46,576 bases of DNA from Serratia liquefaciens. GTDB lineage: Bacteria; Pseudomonadota; Gammaproteobacteria; Enterobacterales; Enterobacteriaceae. A program made the translations under genes and the position numbers. Location of the stretch: assembly GCA_012719855.1 (NCBI GenBank), contig JAAXZN010000047.1, positions 1 through 46,576 of the forward strand, in the 5' to 3' direction. Shown piece by piece: positions 35,499 through 45,153 of this stretch; positions within the stretch are counted from its first letter, which is position 1; every line of letters starts with the position of its first letter. The notes below the pieces were generated by a model that was given only the letters and a program-made list of their open reading frames with translations, ran no database searches and had not been told where the DNA came from.

Positions 35499-35625
35499 TA
35501 TACCCTATGAATTTCGAGTTGCAGCTAGGCGCCCAGCTCGTTCATCCCCAGGCGCTTACTTTAGTAAGTTACTGGGGTGAACGAGTGCAGGTAACAACGC
35601 TGCGGCTTGAAAGGCGACGGGTATA
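35499..35625. repeat. 127-bp MITE-like palindromic repeat
   Basis: The ends TATACCCTATGAATTTCGAG... and ...GCGACGGGTATA are imperfect inverted repeats. The centre folds into a 14-pair stem with one bulged T (35537-35551 with 35572-35585) and an inner CTTAC/GTAAG stem. It sits between rsmE and endA and has no coding capacity. Elements of this build are spread in Serratia and Yersinia genomes to my knowledge. Confidence 0.75.
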
Positions 35626-35632
35626 TAGTAGG

Positions 35633-36328
35633 TTAGCCCTTTCGTTGCTGGCAAGCCTGTTGAATATAGGGATTGTGATTGCCCTGTACCTTAGCGATGC
35701 GTGCCTCCCGCAGGCATTCCCATTGGCTGACCGGATACTGACGGTTCCACACTTCGAAAAGCTGGGTCTGCTGGCGTGAAAGCCGCAGTTGATAACGGTC
35801 GCGCATATAAAAGTAGGTGCGGGCTATAGCGCCGCGGGCGCGGGCGGGCGGTTCGGCCTGCTTGTTTTTAAAGTCCACCTTCATGGGGCACTGGCCGTAC
35901 TGACCTTCGCCGCCTTTCCATTGGCTGTACATGAAATTATTGCGATCGCCGTTCACTTCACCAATCGCCGGTTGCAGGTTGTGCAGGTCAGTTTCGATTT
36001 GGCGATAGCCCGCGTCTTTGTTGCAGTTTTTGCGACCGCCCTGTTGCCAGCACTGCAATTGATGGCCGAACTGCCAGGCCGGGACCACATGTTCCCACTC
36101 GATACGCTGTGCGCGTTGAGCGTTCTTACGCGGCTGATAGCCGCAACTGTTCAAATCCGGGATGCCTTTCTTACCCTGCCACTCAATCCGGCAGCCGCAG
36201 TAGAAAGAGCCGGGCGCGCCTTGGTTGATTTTGGCCGCTGCTGCCTTGGCCTGAGAGAAATTATTAATGCCGTGCGCCTGTGCGGCACCTGCGGTGAAAA
36301 CCACCGTAAACAAAATTTTGCGAAGCAT
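35633..36328 (-). CDS. endA: DNA-specific endonuclease I
   Basis: The 231-residue periplasmic nuclease starts with a signal peptide ending AAQAHG and has the beta-beta-alpha-metal nuclease motif [11 protein letters not shown] with the catalytic histidine, followed by [20 protein letters not shown]. It has eight cysteines as expected for a disulphide-held protein. Gene order with sprT is as in E. coli. Confidence 0.95.
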   Translation of the reverse strand: MLRKILFTVVFTAGAAQAHGINNFSQAKAAAAKINQGAPGSFYCGCRIEWQGKKGIPDLNSCGYQPRKNAQRAQRIEWEHVVPAWQFGHQLQCWQQGGRKNCNKDAGYRQIETDLHNLQPAIGEVNGDRNNFMYSQWKGGEGQYGQCPMKVDFKNKQAEPPARARGAIARTYFYMRDRYQLRLSRQQTQLFEVWNRQYPVSQWECLREARIAKVQGNHNPYIQQACQQRKG

Positions 36329-36479
36329 GTTCCAAAACGGCTCAAAATTGGAAAGGCAGGCAGGGTAGCGGAAGTCAACGACAGTGGCAAACGACGGGCT
36401 TTACACCCATGGCTCTCAAGCTACAGCCGGGTGCCTGGCTGTAACCTGAAACTCGCAGGATATAGCGGTGGATATTTGG

Positions 36480-36992
36480 TTAAAGAGGCTCGTTGGCGAT
36501 AAATTTCAATTTTTCACCACACTGGCGGCAGCGATATTCGCTTTCACCGCGAAGCACCCGATTATGCCGACGTACGGTGAGCTGATGCTGTTGGCAACGG
36601 CAGAGGTAGGGGAAGGTTTTGCTCTGCACCGAGGCAATCTCAAACTGGTGGGTGCGGCTGGCCGGCACCTGCAACACGCTTTCCATCATCCAGCGCCATT
36701 CGCGCCCATGGGGGGCCACGCGGCCGAACTGGCGGAAAACTAACAGGTGCGCCAGTTCGTGCGGCACCACTTCGTCGATAAACGGCTGCTGGTTTTCCAG
36801 CAGCAAAACCGGATTCAGGCGAATTTCCCAGGCTTGCAGCCAGGCGGTGCCCGCACTGGTGCCACGTTGATGGTAAACGACTTTGGGTTCCGGAAATTCG
36901 ACGGAAAAATGCTGACGCGCCAGCAGCAGTTTTTCGCGCAGGCTGCGCATCACCGCCTGTTGCAGCGCTATGGGGATTCTTACTTTGTTCAT
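36480..36992 (-). CDS. sprT: SprT family zinc metalloprotease-like protein
   Basis: The 170-residue protein has the zinc-binding HELAH in [13 protein letters not shown] as third ligand context in [10 protein letters not shown], and a C-terminal zinc ribbon CRCQQHQLT...[13 protein letters not shown] 36992 gives [15 protein letters not shown], matching family length; an in-frame start at 37028 adds 12 unsupported residues. Confidence 0.94.
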   Translation of the reverse strand: MNKVRIPIALQQAVMRSLREKLLLARQHFSVEFPEPKVVYHQRGTSAGTAWLQAWEIRLNPVLLLENQQPFIDEVVPHELAHLLVFRQFGRVAPHGREWRWMMESVLQVPASRTHQFEIASVQSKTFPYLCRCQQHQLTVRRHNRVLRGESEYRCRQCGEKLKFIANEPL

Positions 36993-37363
36993 TGAGGCTA
37001 GCTTAAGCAATGGCGCGACGGCTGGCAATAAGACGAAAAACTAATTCTCATCCCGCCTGTCGGGCCGGTTTTTTATCGCATTGATAACCCGATCGACGCT
37101 GATGGATTGTAATCAATGTGTTAACTGCGGGATAATAAACCGTACATGCTGAGTCTGTACCCGTAGGGGACGAATATATTCGTCCCGATTAACACGGGCG
37201 CAGTATACAGCGCCCCTACAAACCAGCAGGTTATTATGCGATTTAGCGCAATAACCGACTGATTAAAAATACGTAAGGTGTGGGAAGTTTTTTGACGCGG
37301 CCTGCCCCGAGCTGGCTGAGTAAGTGTGAATTTAACGCAGCTGATGTTGCAAGTGAGAGATCA
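36993..37363. other. Spacer between sprT and the fumarase gene
   Basis: No coding frame is supported. The spacer holds the double-hairpin repeat at 37163-37219 and, by position, the divergent promoters of sprT and the fumarase gene, which I could not place with confidence. Confidence 0.5.
37163..37219. repeat. Double-hairpin REP-like repeat
   Basis: The 57-bp unit begins GTAGGGG and ends CCCCTAC, pairing as an outer stem. Inside are a perfect 20-bp palindrome GGGACGAATATATTCGTCCC (37167-37186) and a second stem GGGCGC/GCGCCC. The clover-leaf layout is typical of small palindromic intergenic elements of enterobacteria. Confidence 0.8.
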
Positions 37364-39010
37364 ATGTCGAATAAACCGTTCCATTATCAAGATCCGTTCC
37401 CGCTGAAGAAAGACGATACCGAATACTATCTGTTAAGCCGCGATCACGTTTCCGTGAGCGAATTTGAAGGCCAGGAAGTTCTGAAAGTAGCCCCTGAAGC
37501 GTTAACCCTCCTTGCTCAGCACGCGTTTCATGACGCTTCATTTATGCTGCGCCCGGCGCACCAGCAGCAGGTTGCCGATATCCTCAAGGATCCGGACGCC
37601 AGCGAAAACGACAAATACGTTGCGCTGCAATTTTTGCGTAACTCGGAAATCGCCGCCAAAGGTATTTTGCCGACCTGTCAGGACACCGGTACCGCCATTA
37701 TCGTCGGTAAAAAGGGCCAGCGTGTCTGGACCGGTGGCGGTGACGAAGAAGCGTTGTCACGCGGGGTGTACAACACCTTTATCGAAGACAACCTGCGCTA
37801 TTCGCAAAACGCCGCGCTGGATATGTATAACGAGGTCAACACCGGCAGCAACCTGCCGGCGCAGATTGATCTCTACAGCGTCGACGGCGAAGAATACAAA
37901 TTCCTGTGCATTGCCAAGGGGGGTGGCTCCGCCAACAAAACCTACCTTTATCAGGAAACCAAAGCGCTGCTGTCTCCGGGCAAGCTGAAGGATTATCTGG
38001 TCGAGAAGATGCGTACGTTGGGCACTGCGGCTTGCCCGCCGTACCACGTGGCATTCGTTATCGGCGGTACCTCGGCAGAAGCGACGCTGAAAACCGTAAA
38101 ACTGGCGTCGACCAAGTACTATGACGGCCTGCCGACCGAAGGCAATGAGCACGGTCAGGCATTCCGCGACGTGGCGCTGGAAGAAGAGTTGCTGAAAGAA
38201 GCGCAGAACCTGGGGTTGGGCGCGCAGTTTGGCGGCAAATACTTTGCGCATGACGTCCGCGTGGTGCGTCTGCCGCGCCATGGCGCATCCTGCCCGGTGG
38301 GGATGGGGGTTTCCTGCTCCGCTGACCGTAACATTAAGGGCAAGATCAACCGCGACGGCATCTGGCTGGAGAAGCTGGAGCATAACCCGGGCAAATTTAT
38401 CCCGCAGGAACTGCGTCAGGCCGGCGAAGGTGAGGCGATCAAAATTGACCTTAACCGCCCGATGGCCGATATCCTCAAACAGCTGTCGCAATACCCGGTA
38501 TCCACCCGCCTGTCCTTGAGCGGCACCATCATCGTGGGCCGCGACATAGCCCACGCCAAGCTGAAAGAACGCCTGGACAGGGGCGAAGGCCTGCCGCAAT
38601 ACGTCAAGGATCACCCGATTTACTACGCAGGCCCGGCCAAAACGCCGGACGGCTACGCCTCCGGTTCACTGGGGCCAACCACGGCCGGGCGCATGGATTC
38701 TTACGTGGATCTGCTGCAGTCTCATGGCGGCAGCATGATCATGTTGGCGAAAGGCAACCGCAGCCAGCAGGTGACCGACGCCTGCCACAAGCACGGCGGC
38801 TTCTATCTCGGTAGCATCGGTGGCCCGGCGGCCGTACTGGCGCAACAGAGCATCAAGAGCCTGACCTGCGTCGAATACCCGGAGCTGGGTATGGAAGCGA
38901 TCTGGAAAATCGAAGTGGAAGATTTCCCGGCGTTTATTCTGGTGGATGATAAAGGCAATGACTTCTTCCAGAAGATCCAGGCTGGCCAGTGTTCGCGCTG
39001 CGTGAAGTAA
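37364..39010 (+). CDS. Class I fumarate hydratase
   Basis: The 548-residue [4Fe-4S] enzyme interconverts fumarate and malate. It is exactly the length of E. coli FumA/FumB, starts [13 protein letters not shown], and carries cluster cysteines in [15 protein letters not shown] and GASCPVGMG, and the C-terminal [12 protein letters not shown] 37364 is preferred; the frame is open to 37280. The choice between FumA and FumB cannot be made from sequence alone, and a dcuB or fumC neighbour is absent. Confidence 0.93.
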   Translation: MSNKPFHYQDPFPLKKDDTEYYLLSRDHVSVSEFEGQEVLKVAPEALTLLAQHAFHDASFMLRPAHQQQVADILKDPDASENDKYVALQFLRNSEIAAKGILPTCQDTGTAIIVGKKGQRVWTGGGDEEALSRGVYNTFIEDNLRYSQNAALDMYNEVNTGSNLPAQIDLYSVDGEEYKFLCIAKGGGSANKTYLYQETKALLSPGKLKDYLVEKMRTLGTAACPPYHVAFVIGGTSAEATLKTVKLASTKYYDGLPTEGNEHGQAFRDVALEEELLKEAQNLGLGAQFGGKYFAHDVRVVRLPRHGASCPVGMGVSCSADRNIKGKINRDGIWLEKLEHNPGKFIPQELRQAGEGEAIKIDLNRPMADILKQLSQYPVSTRLSLSGTIIVGRDIAHAKLKERLDRGEGLPQYVKDHPIYYAGPAKTPDGYASGSLGPTTAGRMDSYVDLLQSHGGSMIMLAKGNRSQQVTDACHKHGGFYLGSIGGPAAVLAQQSIKSLTCVEYPELGMEAIWKIEVEDFPAFILVDDKGNDFFQKIQAGQCSRCVK

Positions 39011-39021
39011 CCGCCGAAAGG

Positions 39022-39049
39022 ATTTGCCGCCCGCAGTGGGGCGGCAAAT
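39022..39049 (+). terminator. Hairpin after the fumarase gene
   Basis: An 11-pair stem ATTTGCCGCCC/GGGCGGCAAAT follows the stop by 12 bases. The T run after it is interrupted. Confidence 0.7.
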
Positions 39050-39179
39050 TTCAGGTTTTATCAACCCCTGTGTAAATTACTGTAGCCCGCTGGACGCCAT
39101 GTTTTAACCTGTATACCCTACGCGCAAAGCACTAATACGCGCATAAAGGCATATTTGGAACAGAAGGTTCGGCAAACTC

Positions 39180-40046
39180 ATGGAAACGCAGGAAAGTCAT
39201 ATCAGGGAATTGCTGGTCTGGATTGAAGACAACCTAACCAATCCCTTGTCATTGGATATCGTTTCTGCCAAATCAGGCTATTCGAAATGGTATCTGCAGC
39301 GAATGTTCAAAAAGCAGACCAGTTTGTCGCTGGCTTCCTATATTCGCGCACGCCGCTTGTACCTCGCCGCTTTCGCCTTGCGTTATACGCAAAAAAGCAT
39401 TCTTGATATTTCTATTGAATATCAATTCGATAACCAACAAACCTTTTCTCGCTGCTTCAAAAAGCACTTTGCCGAATCTCCCAGTGTTTATCGCCATGCG
39501 CGTAAACAGGACTTCAGCCATCTGGTTCGCTCGCTGTCGGTGAATCAGCCGGGTGATATCAAGGTCGATCGCGTCAAGGTCGCCAAGGGGCAGTATGCTA
39601 TCCGCGGGAAGAGTTACCCTTACCATCTGGATATTACCGATCTGGATAAGTCGCACCTTCCCATCCGCAGCAAAATCAAAGAGACGTTCTATGCCCTGCT
39701 GGGCGGGCGCCCGGCATTGACCTATTCGCTGGCCCAGTTTGTGCCGGATGGGGAACGAGTGCGGGTAGATTATACCCTGGGCGTTGCGGCGGACTGCCCC
39801 GTCAGCGACGGTGCCGGGCTTGAGGCGCTGCCGGATATCTCCGGTGATTTTTGTCGTTTTTGCTATGCCGGCAAGCCGGTGGCCCTGAACGATCATATCG
39901 TCCAGATGTACACTCAGGTCTTGCCGCAACTCGGCCTGGCCCGCCGGGAAGGGCCTGACCTGACGATGTTCAACTATTCGCTAAATGAGCGGGAGGAACT
40001 GCATCTTGAGCTCCAACACCTGGTGCCAGTGACTCCCCTTGACTGA
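39180..40046 (+). CDS. Rob-like AraC family transcription regulator
   Basis: The 288-residue protein has the AraC/XylS double helix-turn-helix at its N-terminus (LSLDIVSAKSGYSKWYLQRMF and ILDISIEYQFDNQQTFSRCF, each read in parts) and a GyrI-like C-terminal half. This is the build of Rob (289 residues), but similarity beyond the DNA-binding part is modest. Its 3' end overlaps the convergent xdhC-like gene by 77 bases. A role in the Mo-enzyme operon is possible but not shown. Confidence 0.85.
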   Translation: METQESHIRELLVWIEDNLTNPLSLDIVSAKSGYSKWYLQRMFKKQTSLSLASYIRARRLYLAAFALRYTQKSILDISIEYQFDNQQTFSRCFKKHFAESPSVYRHARKQDFSHLVRSLSVNQPGDIKVDRVKVAKGQYAIRGKSYPYHLDITDLDKSHLPIRSKIKETFYALLGGRPALTYSLAQFVPDGERVRVDYTLGVAADCPVSDGAGLEALPDISGDFCRFCYAGKPVALNDHIVQMYTQVLPQLGLARREGPDLTMFNYSLNEREELHLELQHLVPVTPLD

Positions 40047-41016
40047 GCGGGGTGGCAGAGCGGTTCTTTTGCTGCACGATATCTGCCATCACTGCCAGCG
40101 CGATTTCAGCCGGGGTCTTGCTGCCGAGCGGCAGGCCAATCGGGGCATGAATTCGCTCCAGCTCTTGCGAGCTGAATTCGGCAATCTGCTGCAGGCGTTG
40201 GCGACGACGCGCGCTGTTGCGCAACGATCCCATGGCGCCGATATAAAACGCCGGAGTATGGATAGCTTCCATTAGCGTCAGATCGTCCATGCGGGGATCG
40301 TGAGTCAGCGCGACAATTGCGGTATTGGCGTGACAGCCGCCGTCTTCAATAAACTTGGCCGGAAACTGACGCAGTAGCGTTACGTTGGATCTCAACTGCG
40401 GGGCGAAATTTTCCAGCGCCTCCGGACGGTTCTCGCACACCAACACTTCAAACCCCAGCGAACTGGCGAAATCGGCACAGTACAATGCCACGCTGGACAG
40501 ACCGGCGATCAGCAAACGCGGGGCCGCGGCAATATGCAGGGTAATTTGCGGACCGCGGCGTTCCACCTGGGTCGCACTGGCGAAATCGGTCAATGTCAGG
40601 CTGCCGCAGGCATCCGGCAGGGTGAGGCGTTTGACCAGCGCATGGTGTCCGTTTAGCGCGCCGGCGAGGGTTGTCAGGTAATCGATGCTCTCGTCGCCCA
40701 CCGGCAAATACTCAATCAGCACCTCCAGCACGCCGCCGCAGGGCAGCGCCACGTTGGGTTCCAGACCGCCCTCACCGTAACGAATGACCTGGCTGGCAGC
40801 CTGATACTCCCCGCCCGCCAGGCGCCGCAGAAAGTCTTCTTCCACGCACCCCCCGGACAGCGAGCCGCAATAATGCCCATCCTGGGTGGCGGCCAATAGC
40901 GCCCCCGGCGATCGCGGTGAGGAGCCGTAAGTGCTCAGCACGGTGCACAGCCACACTGGTTGTTGTTTCAGCCAGTTTATCGCCTGGCTGACCACGGTGA
41001 TATCGAGATGTTGCAT
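39970..41016 (-). CDS. XdhC family molybdenum cofactor insertion/sulfuration protein
   Basis: The 348-residue protein has the XdhC N-terminal part (WLCTVLSTYGSSPRSPGALL) with GSLSGGCVEEDFLRR, and the Rossmann half LLIAGLSSVALYCADFASSLG with TAIVALTHDPRMDD. The family delivers sulfurated molybdenum cofactor to hydroxylases. It follows the mocA-like gene after seven bases and is divergent from the hydroxylase operon it should serve. About 25 C-terminal residues run antisense inside the AraC-type gene. Confidence 0.9.
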   Translation of the reverse strand: MQHLDITVVSQAINWLKQQPVWLCTVLSTYGSSPRSPGALLAATQDGHYCGSLSGGCVEEDFLRRLAGGEYQAASQVIRYGEGGLEPNVALPCGGVLEVLIEYLPVGDESIDYLTTLAGALNGHHALVKRLTLPDACGSLTLTDFASATQVERRGPQITLHIAAAPRLLIAGLSSVALYCADFASSLGFEVLVCENRPEALENFAPQLRSNVTLLRQFPAKFIEDGGCHANTAIVALTHDPRMDDLTLMEAIHTPAFYIGAMGSLRNSARRRQRLQQIAEFSSQELERIHAPIGLPLGSKTPAEIALAVMADIVQQKNRSATPLSQGESLAPGVGAQDAVPPAHLANS

Positions 41017-41023
41017 AGATGAG

Positions 41024-41608
41024 TTACTCGCTGACCGGTAGCTGCGACGGAAGATCTATATCCTGCACCACGGTGGGTTGATCAAGATAAAGCCAGTGTA
41101 CCGCCTGCTCTTTAAGCAGACCGCGTGCGCCATTATCGCCACGTAATTGGCTCAGTTGTTTGCGCAATAGAGCGGAAAATCCAACCGGGTGACCCGGCTG
41201 TTGCTCAAAACGGGGGCGGACAATGGCGTGGTGCTGCAACGCGTTGGCTACCTGCTGGAAAACCGCCGGGGTGACGAACGGCATATCCGCCAAATGAACC
41301 AACCAGCCTTGCCAGTGCGGCGTGGCGTTAACGCCGGCGGCAATGGAATCGCCAAGACCGTCGCTGGCCAGCAGCGTGACTGGAACCTGATAGGCGGCGC
41401 AAATCTGTTGTACCGGGTGGTTGTCCGGTCGGGTGACCACCCATATTGGCAAGCCGGACGCCAACGCTTGACGCAGCGTCTGTTCAAACAGCGAACGTTG
41501 GCGGCCAGCGGCATCCGTAAACTCGGCATTTAATTTATTGCCTGCGCCACCGGCCTGAGAGAAGCGTTCTCCACGTCCGGCAGCGGCGATCACTATGCCT
41601 GTTGTCAT
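41024..41608 (-). CDS. MocA-like molybdenum cofactor cytidylyltransferase
   Basis: The 194-residue NTP transferase has the start IVIAAAGRGERFSQAGG, the VHLADMPFVTP active-site segment, and GHPVGFSALLRKQL. It would convert Mo-molybdopterin to the cytosine dinucleotide form, which hydroxylases of this family need. It forms a leftward pair with the XdhC gene. Confidence 0.88.
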   Translation of the reverse strand: MTTGIVIAAAGRGERFSQAGGAGNKLNAEFTDAAGRQRSLFEQTLRQALASGLPIWVVTRPDNHPVQQICAAYQVPVTLLASDGLGDSIAAGVNATPHWQGWLVHLADMPFVTPAVFQQVANALQHHAIVRPRFEQQPGHPVGFSALLRKQLSQLRGDNGARGLLKEQAVHWLYLDQPTVVQDIDLPSQLPVSE

Positions 41609-41715
41609 CTTACCCGCCCGAATTTGCGCAACGTCTAACTACCTTACTAAAAATATGTGTTGTTGAGATGTATTTTTATTGAAAATCGCATGTTAATCAT
41701 CACATAATTTTGGTT

Positions 41716-41731
41716 ATAAGCATATGCTTAT
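41716..41731. promoter_or_regulatory. 16-bp palindrome in the divergent control region
   Basis: ATAAGCATATGCTTAT is perfectly dyad-symmetric and lies between the mocA-xdhC and hydroxylase operons, about 80 bp before the latter. It is a candidate operator controlling both directions. Confidence 0.45.
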
Positions 41732-41812
41732 GACGTCTACGGCAAGGTCGTCAGCGTTTGCGCAACACCACCGCTGAACACAAAACTACAATAAAGATGC
41801 AAAGGACTTTTT

Positions 41813-44602
41813 ATGAGCAATTTCAACCCGTCGCGGCGTCGCTTTATCAAAAGCGCCGTGATAGCGGGGGTCTCCGTGTACCTCGCGCCCCTGTACAGCC
41901 GCGCCTATGCCGCACTGTTTGAGCAAAAGATCCTCCAGTCCCCGAACTGGGATGCCCATGAGAAACGCATACGCTTTCGTATCGATGGCCGTGCCAAAGT
42001 CATGGGGCAGAAGGTCTTCGCCCGTGATATTCGCGCGGTGGATATGCCGCACTGGCCACAGCAGCAGGCGCACGCCTTTATTTTACGTGTCACTCAAGCA
42101 GACAAGCTGTTCGAAGGCATCGATCTCTCCTTGCTGGGCGACGACCTGCAGCCCGATCGGCTGGTAACCGCCGAGGATTTGGCGCGCGACGGTCTGGCCT
42201 TCCCGGCATTTTACGGCGACGACATGCTGCTGCCGATTGGCAAAACCCCGGCTTACCTGGGCCAGGCCGTGGCAATCCTGATTTATCACGACTTTGCCCG
42301 TTTCCGCTTCGCCAAAGACAAGCTGAAATTCCGCGAAGGCACGATTAAATACGGGGCGCAAACCGGTCCGCTGCAGCGTGACCCTTGGGGCACTTTCCGT
42401 TATGTGCGGGTGGGCGGAGACAAGCCGTTCGATGACGACCGTTTTTCCAGCCTGAAAGATACCCCGATTTTCCCGGTTTCGATGAAGAAACACCTGCCGG
42501 TCTGGCCGGAAGGGCGCGAAGGCGGCAAGCTGGATCAGGAAGGAATGTACTACGCCGGCATGATTGCCGATGAGTTGAAAACGCCGCCGGACGAGTGGCT
42601 GGTGATGTCACGCCGCTACACCACGCAGTCCGTCGACACCTCCGCGCTGGAGCCGGACAACGCCAACGGCTGGTTCGACGCCGAGACGCAAACGCTGCAT
42701 CTGGTGGTGCCGACTCAATCGCCGCAGGAAGTGGCCGATGAAATGCCGCGCATGCTGGCAAAACGTAATCCGCCGGTTAAACAGCTGATTCTGCACCCGT
42801 GCTACACCGTCGGTTACGGCTCGAAAGATCACTTTAACTTCCCGTATTACGGCGCGGTGGCGGCGATGTACGGCGACGGGCATCCGGTTCGGCTGGCCAA
42901 CGACCGTTTTGAACAGTTCCAGACTGCGCTGAAACGCCATGCCTTCGACATGAATTACCGCATTGCGGTAAACCGCCAAACCGGCGTACTGCAGTCATTT
43001 CACGGCGAGATGACGGCAGACGGCGGCGGCCGCAGCAACTTTACGCCTTCGGTGGTGATGGTGGCGGCGACCGCGGCACAGTCGATCTATTACTTCCCGA
43101 AAAGCGATTTGTCTGCGGTGGGGCTGGCTTCGCGCGCCATCGACGCGGGGTCGGCACGGGGTTACGGCACGCTGCAAAGCATGGCCGCCACCGAAATGAT
43201 GGTCGATGAGCTGGCTGCCGAACTGAAGATAGATCCGATTGAATTCCGTTTGCGCAACGTGCTGAAATCCGGCATGAAAAATACTCAGGGGGCCATTCCT
43301 GCCGGGGCTATTCGCGCCGATGAAGTGCTGGAGAAGGCGGCGAAGCATGAGATGTGGCTGCAACGCGCCAAGCGCAAGGCGGAGTTTGAAAGCCAGCACC
43401 CGGGCAAACGCTATGGCGTAGGCTTCGGCTGCGTGCAAAAAGACTTCGGTACCGGTGCCGAAACTTCATTCGCCCGCGTCGAGCTGGGAGAAGACGGGCG
43501 CATTATGCTGCATCACAGCGGTGCCGAGATGGGCACCGGCATGTCGACTTCACAGTCGGTGTTGTGCGCACAGTGGCTGGGCAAACCGGCGGACGAGGCT
43601 CACTTCTCGGTGACCGACTGGTCAGTGTTGCCGATGGTTACCAGCGGCGATCCTTACGTTATGTCGCAGGCCGATCAGGATCGGTTGCAAACCAATCCGG
43701 CCTGGACGCCAAGCTACTGTTCACCTTCCAGCGCCAGCAACTCGGCATATTATTTCTCCCACAGTACGCGAGAAGCGGCACGGCTGATATTCGATCATGG
43801 CCTGTGGCCGGCGGCGATGGCGATTTGGCAATCCGGCATCGGCGGCGGTCAGGCGGCGCCTTTGGTGGTGCGCCGAGAGGATGCGCGTTGGGTGGAGGGG
43901 GGATTGACCGCTGCCGGTATGGAGGTGTTGAGCCTGGAGCGGCTGGCAAAACAACTTTACCAGATGGGCGGGATCGCCGGCGCAGCGGTACACGTGTTCA
44001 ACCGCTGGCAGTGGGCGGAAGCGGAGTTTACCCTGAGCGGCAACAGCGAACGCCTGCCGATTGATGGCCTGGCTGTACGCCACGCCGGTGGCGAGTTCAA
44101 AACGCTGCCGCGCAATCAGGCCTATTATCCTCCGACCCAACGCAATAACGCGGCGGTGACCTATTACAGTGCCGTCGGCACCCTGGCGGAAGTGGCGGTG
44201 GATATCGCCACCGGCCAGGTAGAACTGCTGAATCACCATTCGATCATGGAGTGCGGCAACCTGATTGTGCCGGAACTGGTTTCCGGCCAGTTGCAAGGCG
44301 GCTTGGCGATGGGGATTGGTCATGCGCTGCACGAATATTTACCGCTGTACGAAGACGGGCCCGGTAACGGCACCTGGAACTTTAACCGTTACCACCTGCC
44401 ACGCGCCAGCGATGTGGCGGTCTGGAAGCAGACCGATGACATCCTGCCCGCGCTGTCGGAAACCGATCCGCCCAAAGGCATGGCCGAAGTGGTGATGATC
44501 CCGGTGGTCGCGGCCTTGGTCAACGCCATCGCCGACGCCACTGGCCACCGTTTCCGTGATTTGCCCGTTCGTGCAGAAAATATTCGTGAGGTATTACAAT
44601 GA
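41813..44602 (+). CDS. Periplasmic molybdenum hydroxylase, large (molybdopterin) subunit
   Basis: The 929-residue protein has a twin-arginine signal (SRRRFIKSAVIAG) and the xanthine dehydrogenase-type fold of the isoquinoline-1-oxidoreductase beta subunit/CoxL relatives. Visible parts are GTGMSTSQSV near 575, RGYGTLQSMAATEMMVDELA near 445, and the catalytic glutamate in KGMAEVVM near 900. It is longer than IorB (about 780). It would oxidise an aldehyde or N-heterocycle by hydroxylation, passing electrons to the iron-sulfur subunit and cytochrome encoded next. The substrate cannot be told from sequence. Confidence 0.9.
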   Translation: MSNFNPSRRRFIKSAVIAGVSVYLAPLYSRAYAALFEQKILQSPNWDAHEKRIRFRIDGRAKVMGQKVFARDIRAVDMPHWPQQQAHAFILRVTQADKLFEGIDLSLLGDDLQPDRLVTAEDLARDGLAFPAFYGDDMLLPIGKTPAYLGQAVAILIYHDFARFRFAKDKLKFREGTIKYGAQTGPLQRDPWGTFRYVRVGGDKPFDDDRFSSLKDTPIFPVSMKKHLPVWPEGREGGKLDQEGMYYAGMIADELKTPPDEWLVMSRRYTTQSVDTSALEPDNANGWFDAETQTLHLVVPTQSPQEVADEMPRMLAKRNPPVKQLILHPCYTVGYGSKDHFNFPYYGAVAAMYGDGHPVRLANDRFEQFQTALKRHAFDMNYRIAVNRQTGVLQSFHGEMTADGGGRSNFTPSVVMVAATAAQSIYYFPKSDLSAVGLASRAIDAGSARGYGTLQSMAATEMMVDELAAELKIDPIEFRLRNVLKSGMKNTQGAIPAGAIRADEVLEKAAKHEMWLQRAKRKAEFESQHPGKRYGVGFGCVQKDFGTGAETSFARVELGEDGRIMLHHSGAEMGTGMSTSQSVLCAQWLGKPADEAHFSVTDWSVLPMVTSGDPYVMSQADQDRLQTNPAWTPSYCSPSSASNSAYYFSHSTREAARLIFDHGLWPAAMAIWQSGIGGGQAAPLVVRREDARWVEGGLTAAGMEVLSLERLAKQLYQMGGIAGAAVHVFNRWQWAEAEFTLSGNSERLPIDGLAVRHAGGEFKTLPRNQAYYPPTQRNNAAVTYYSAVGTLAEVAVDIATGQVELLNHHSIMECGNLIVPELVSGQLQGGLAMGIGHALHEYLPLYEDGPGNGTWNFNRYHLPRASDVAVWKQTDDILPALSETDPPKGMAEVVMIPVVAALVNAIADATGHRFRDLPVRAENIREVLQ

Positions 44603-45153
44603 GCATCAAAACCCAGCCGATTTCCCTGACCATCAACGATAAGCAATACGGCCCGATCGACGTACCGGAAGGGCTGATGATGATCGATTTCCTGCATGAG
44701 TATCTTGACCTGACCGGTTCGCGGCTTGGCTGCGGGCAGGGTATCTGCCACGCCTGCGTAGCGATTGTCGATCACCCCAGCGGCACCAGTGAAGAAGTGC
44801 GTACCTGTATTACCGGCGCACACTTTTTCAGCGGCAAGAAAGTCCGCACCGTCGAGGGGCATGCAAAGCTGGACGCACAGGGCGAAGTGGTGGAGTTGTC
44901 ACCTATCCAGCAGGCGTTTCTCGAGCATTACAGCTTCCAATGCGGTTACTGCACGCCGGGCTTTGTCAACGCCGCCACCATCTTTGTGGAAAAACTCAAG
45001 CGCGAACCCATCGCCCGCGAGCAGTTGGAAGACGCCATTGAACAGGCGCTGGACAGCCATATCTGCCGCTGTACCGGCTATGTCCGTTACTACGAAGCGG
45101 TTCGTGACGTGGTGCTCAAAACTCCGGGCCTGCTGAAGGAGACGGCGCAATGA
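44599..45153 (+). CDS. Molybdenum hydroxylase [2Fe-2S] subunit
   Basis: The 184-residue protein has the plant-type [2Fe-2S] cysteines in LGCGQGICHACVA plus the C in VRTCITGA. The second cluster ligands are in QCGYCTPGFVN and HICRCTGYVRY. It has no signal peptide and is likely carried across the membrane with the Tat-bearing large subunit. It overlaps both flanking genes by ATGA. Confidence 0.95.
   Translation: MSIKTQPISLTINDKQYGPIDVPEGLMMIDFLHEYLDLTGSRLGCGQGICHACVAIVDHPSGTSEEVRTCITGAHFFSGKKVRTVEGHAKLDAQGEVVELSPIQQAFLEHYSFQCGYCTPGFVNAATIFVEKLKREPIAREQLEDAIEQALDSHICRCTGYVRYYEAVRDVVLKTPGLLKETAQ

Noticed and set aside
37757..38614. Long minus-strand frame inside the fumarase gene
   Set aside because: Antisense shadow of a complete, well-conserved gene.
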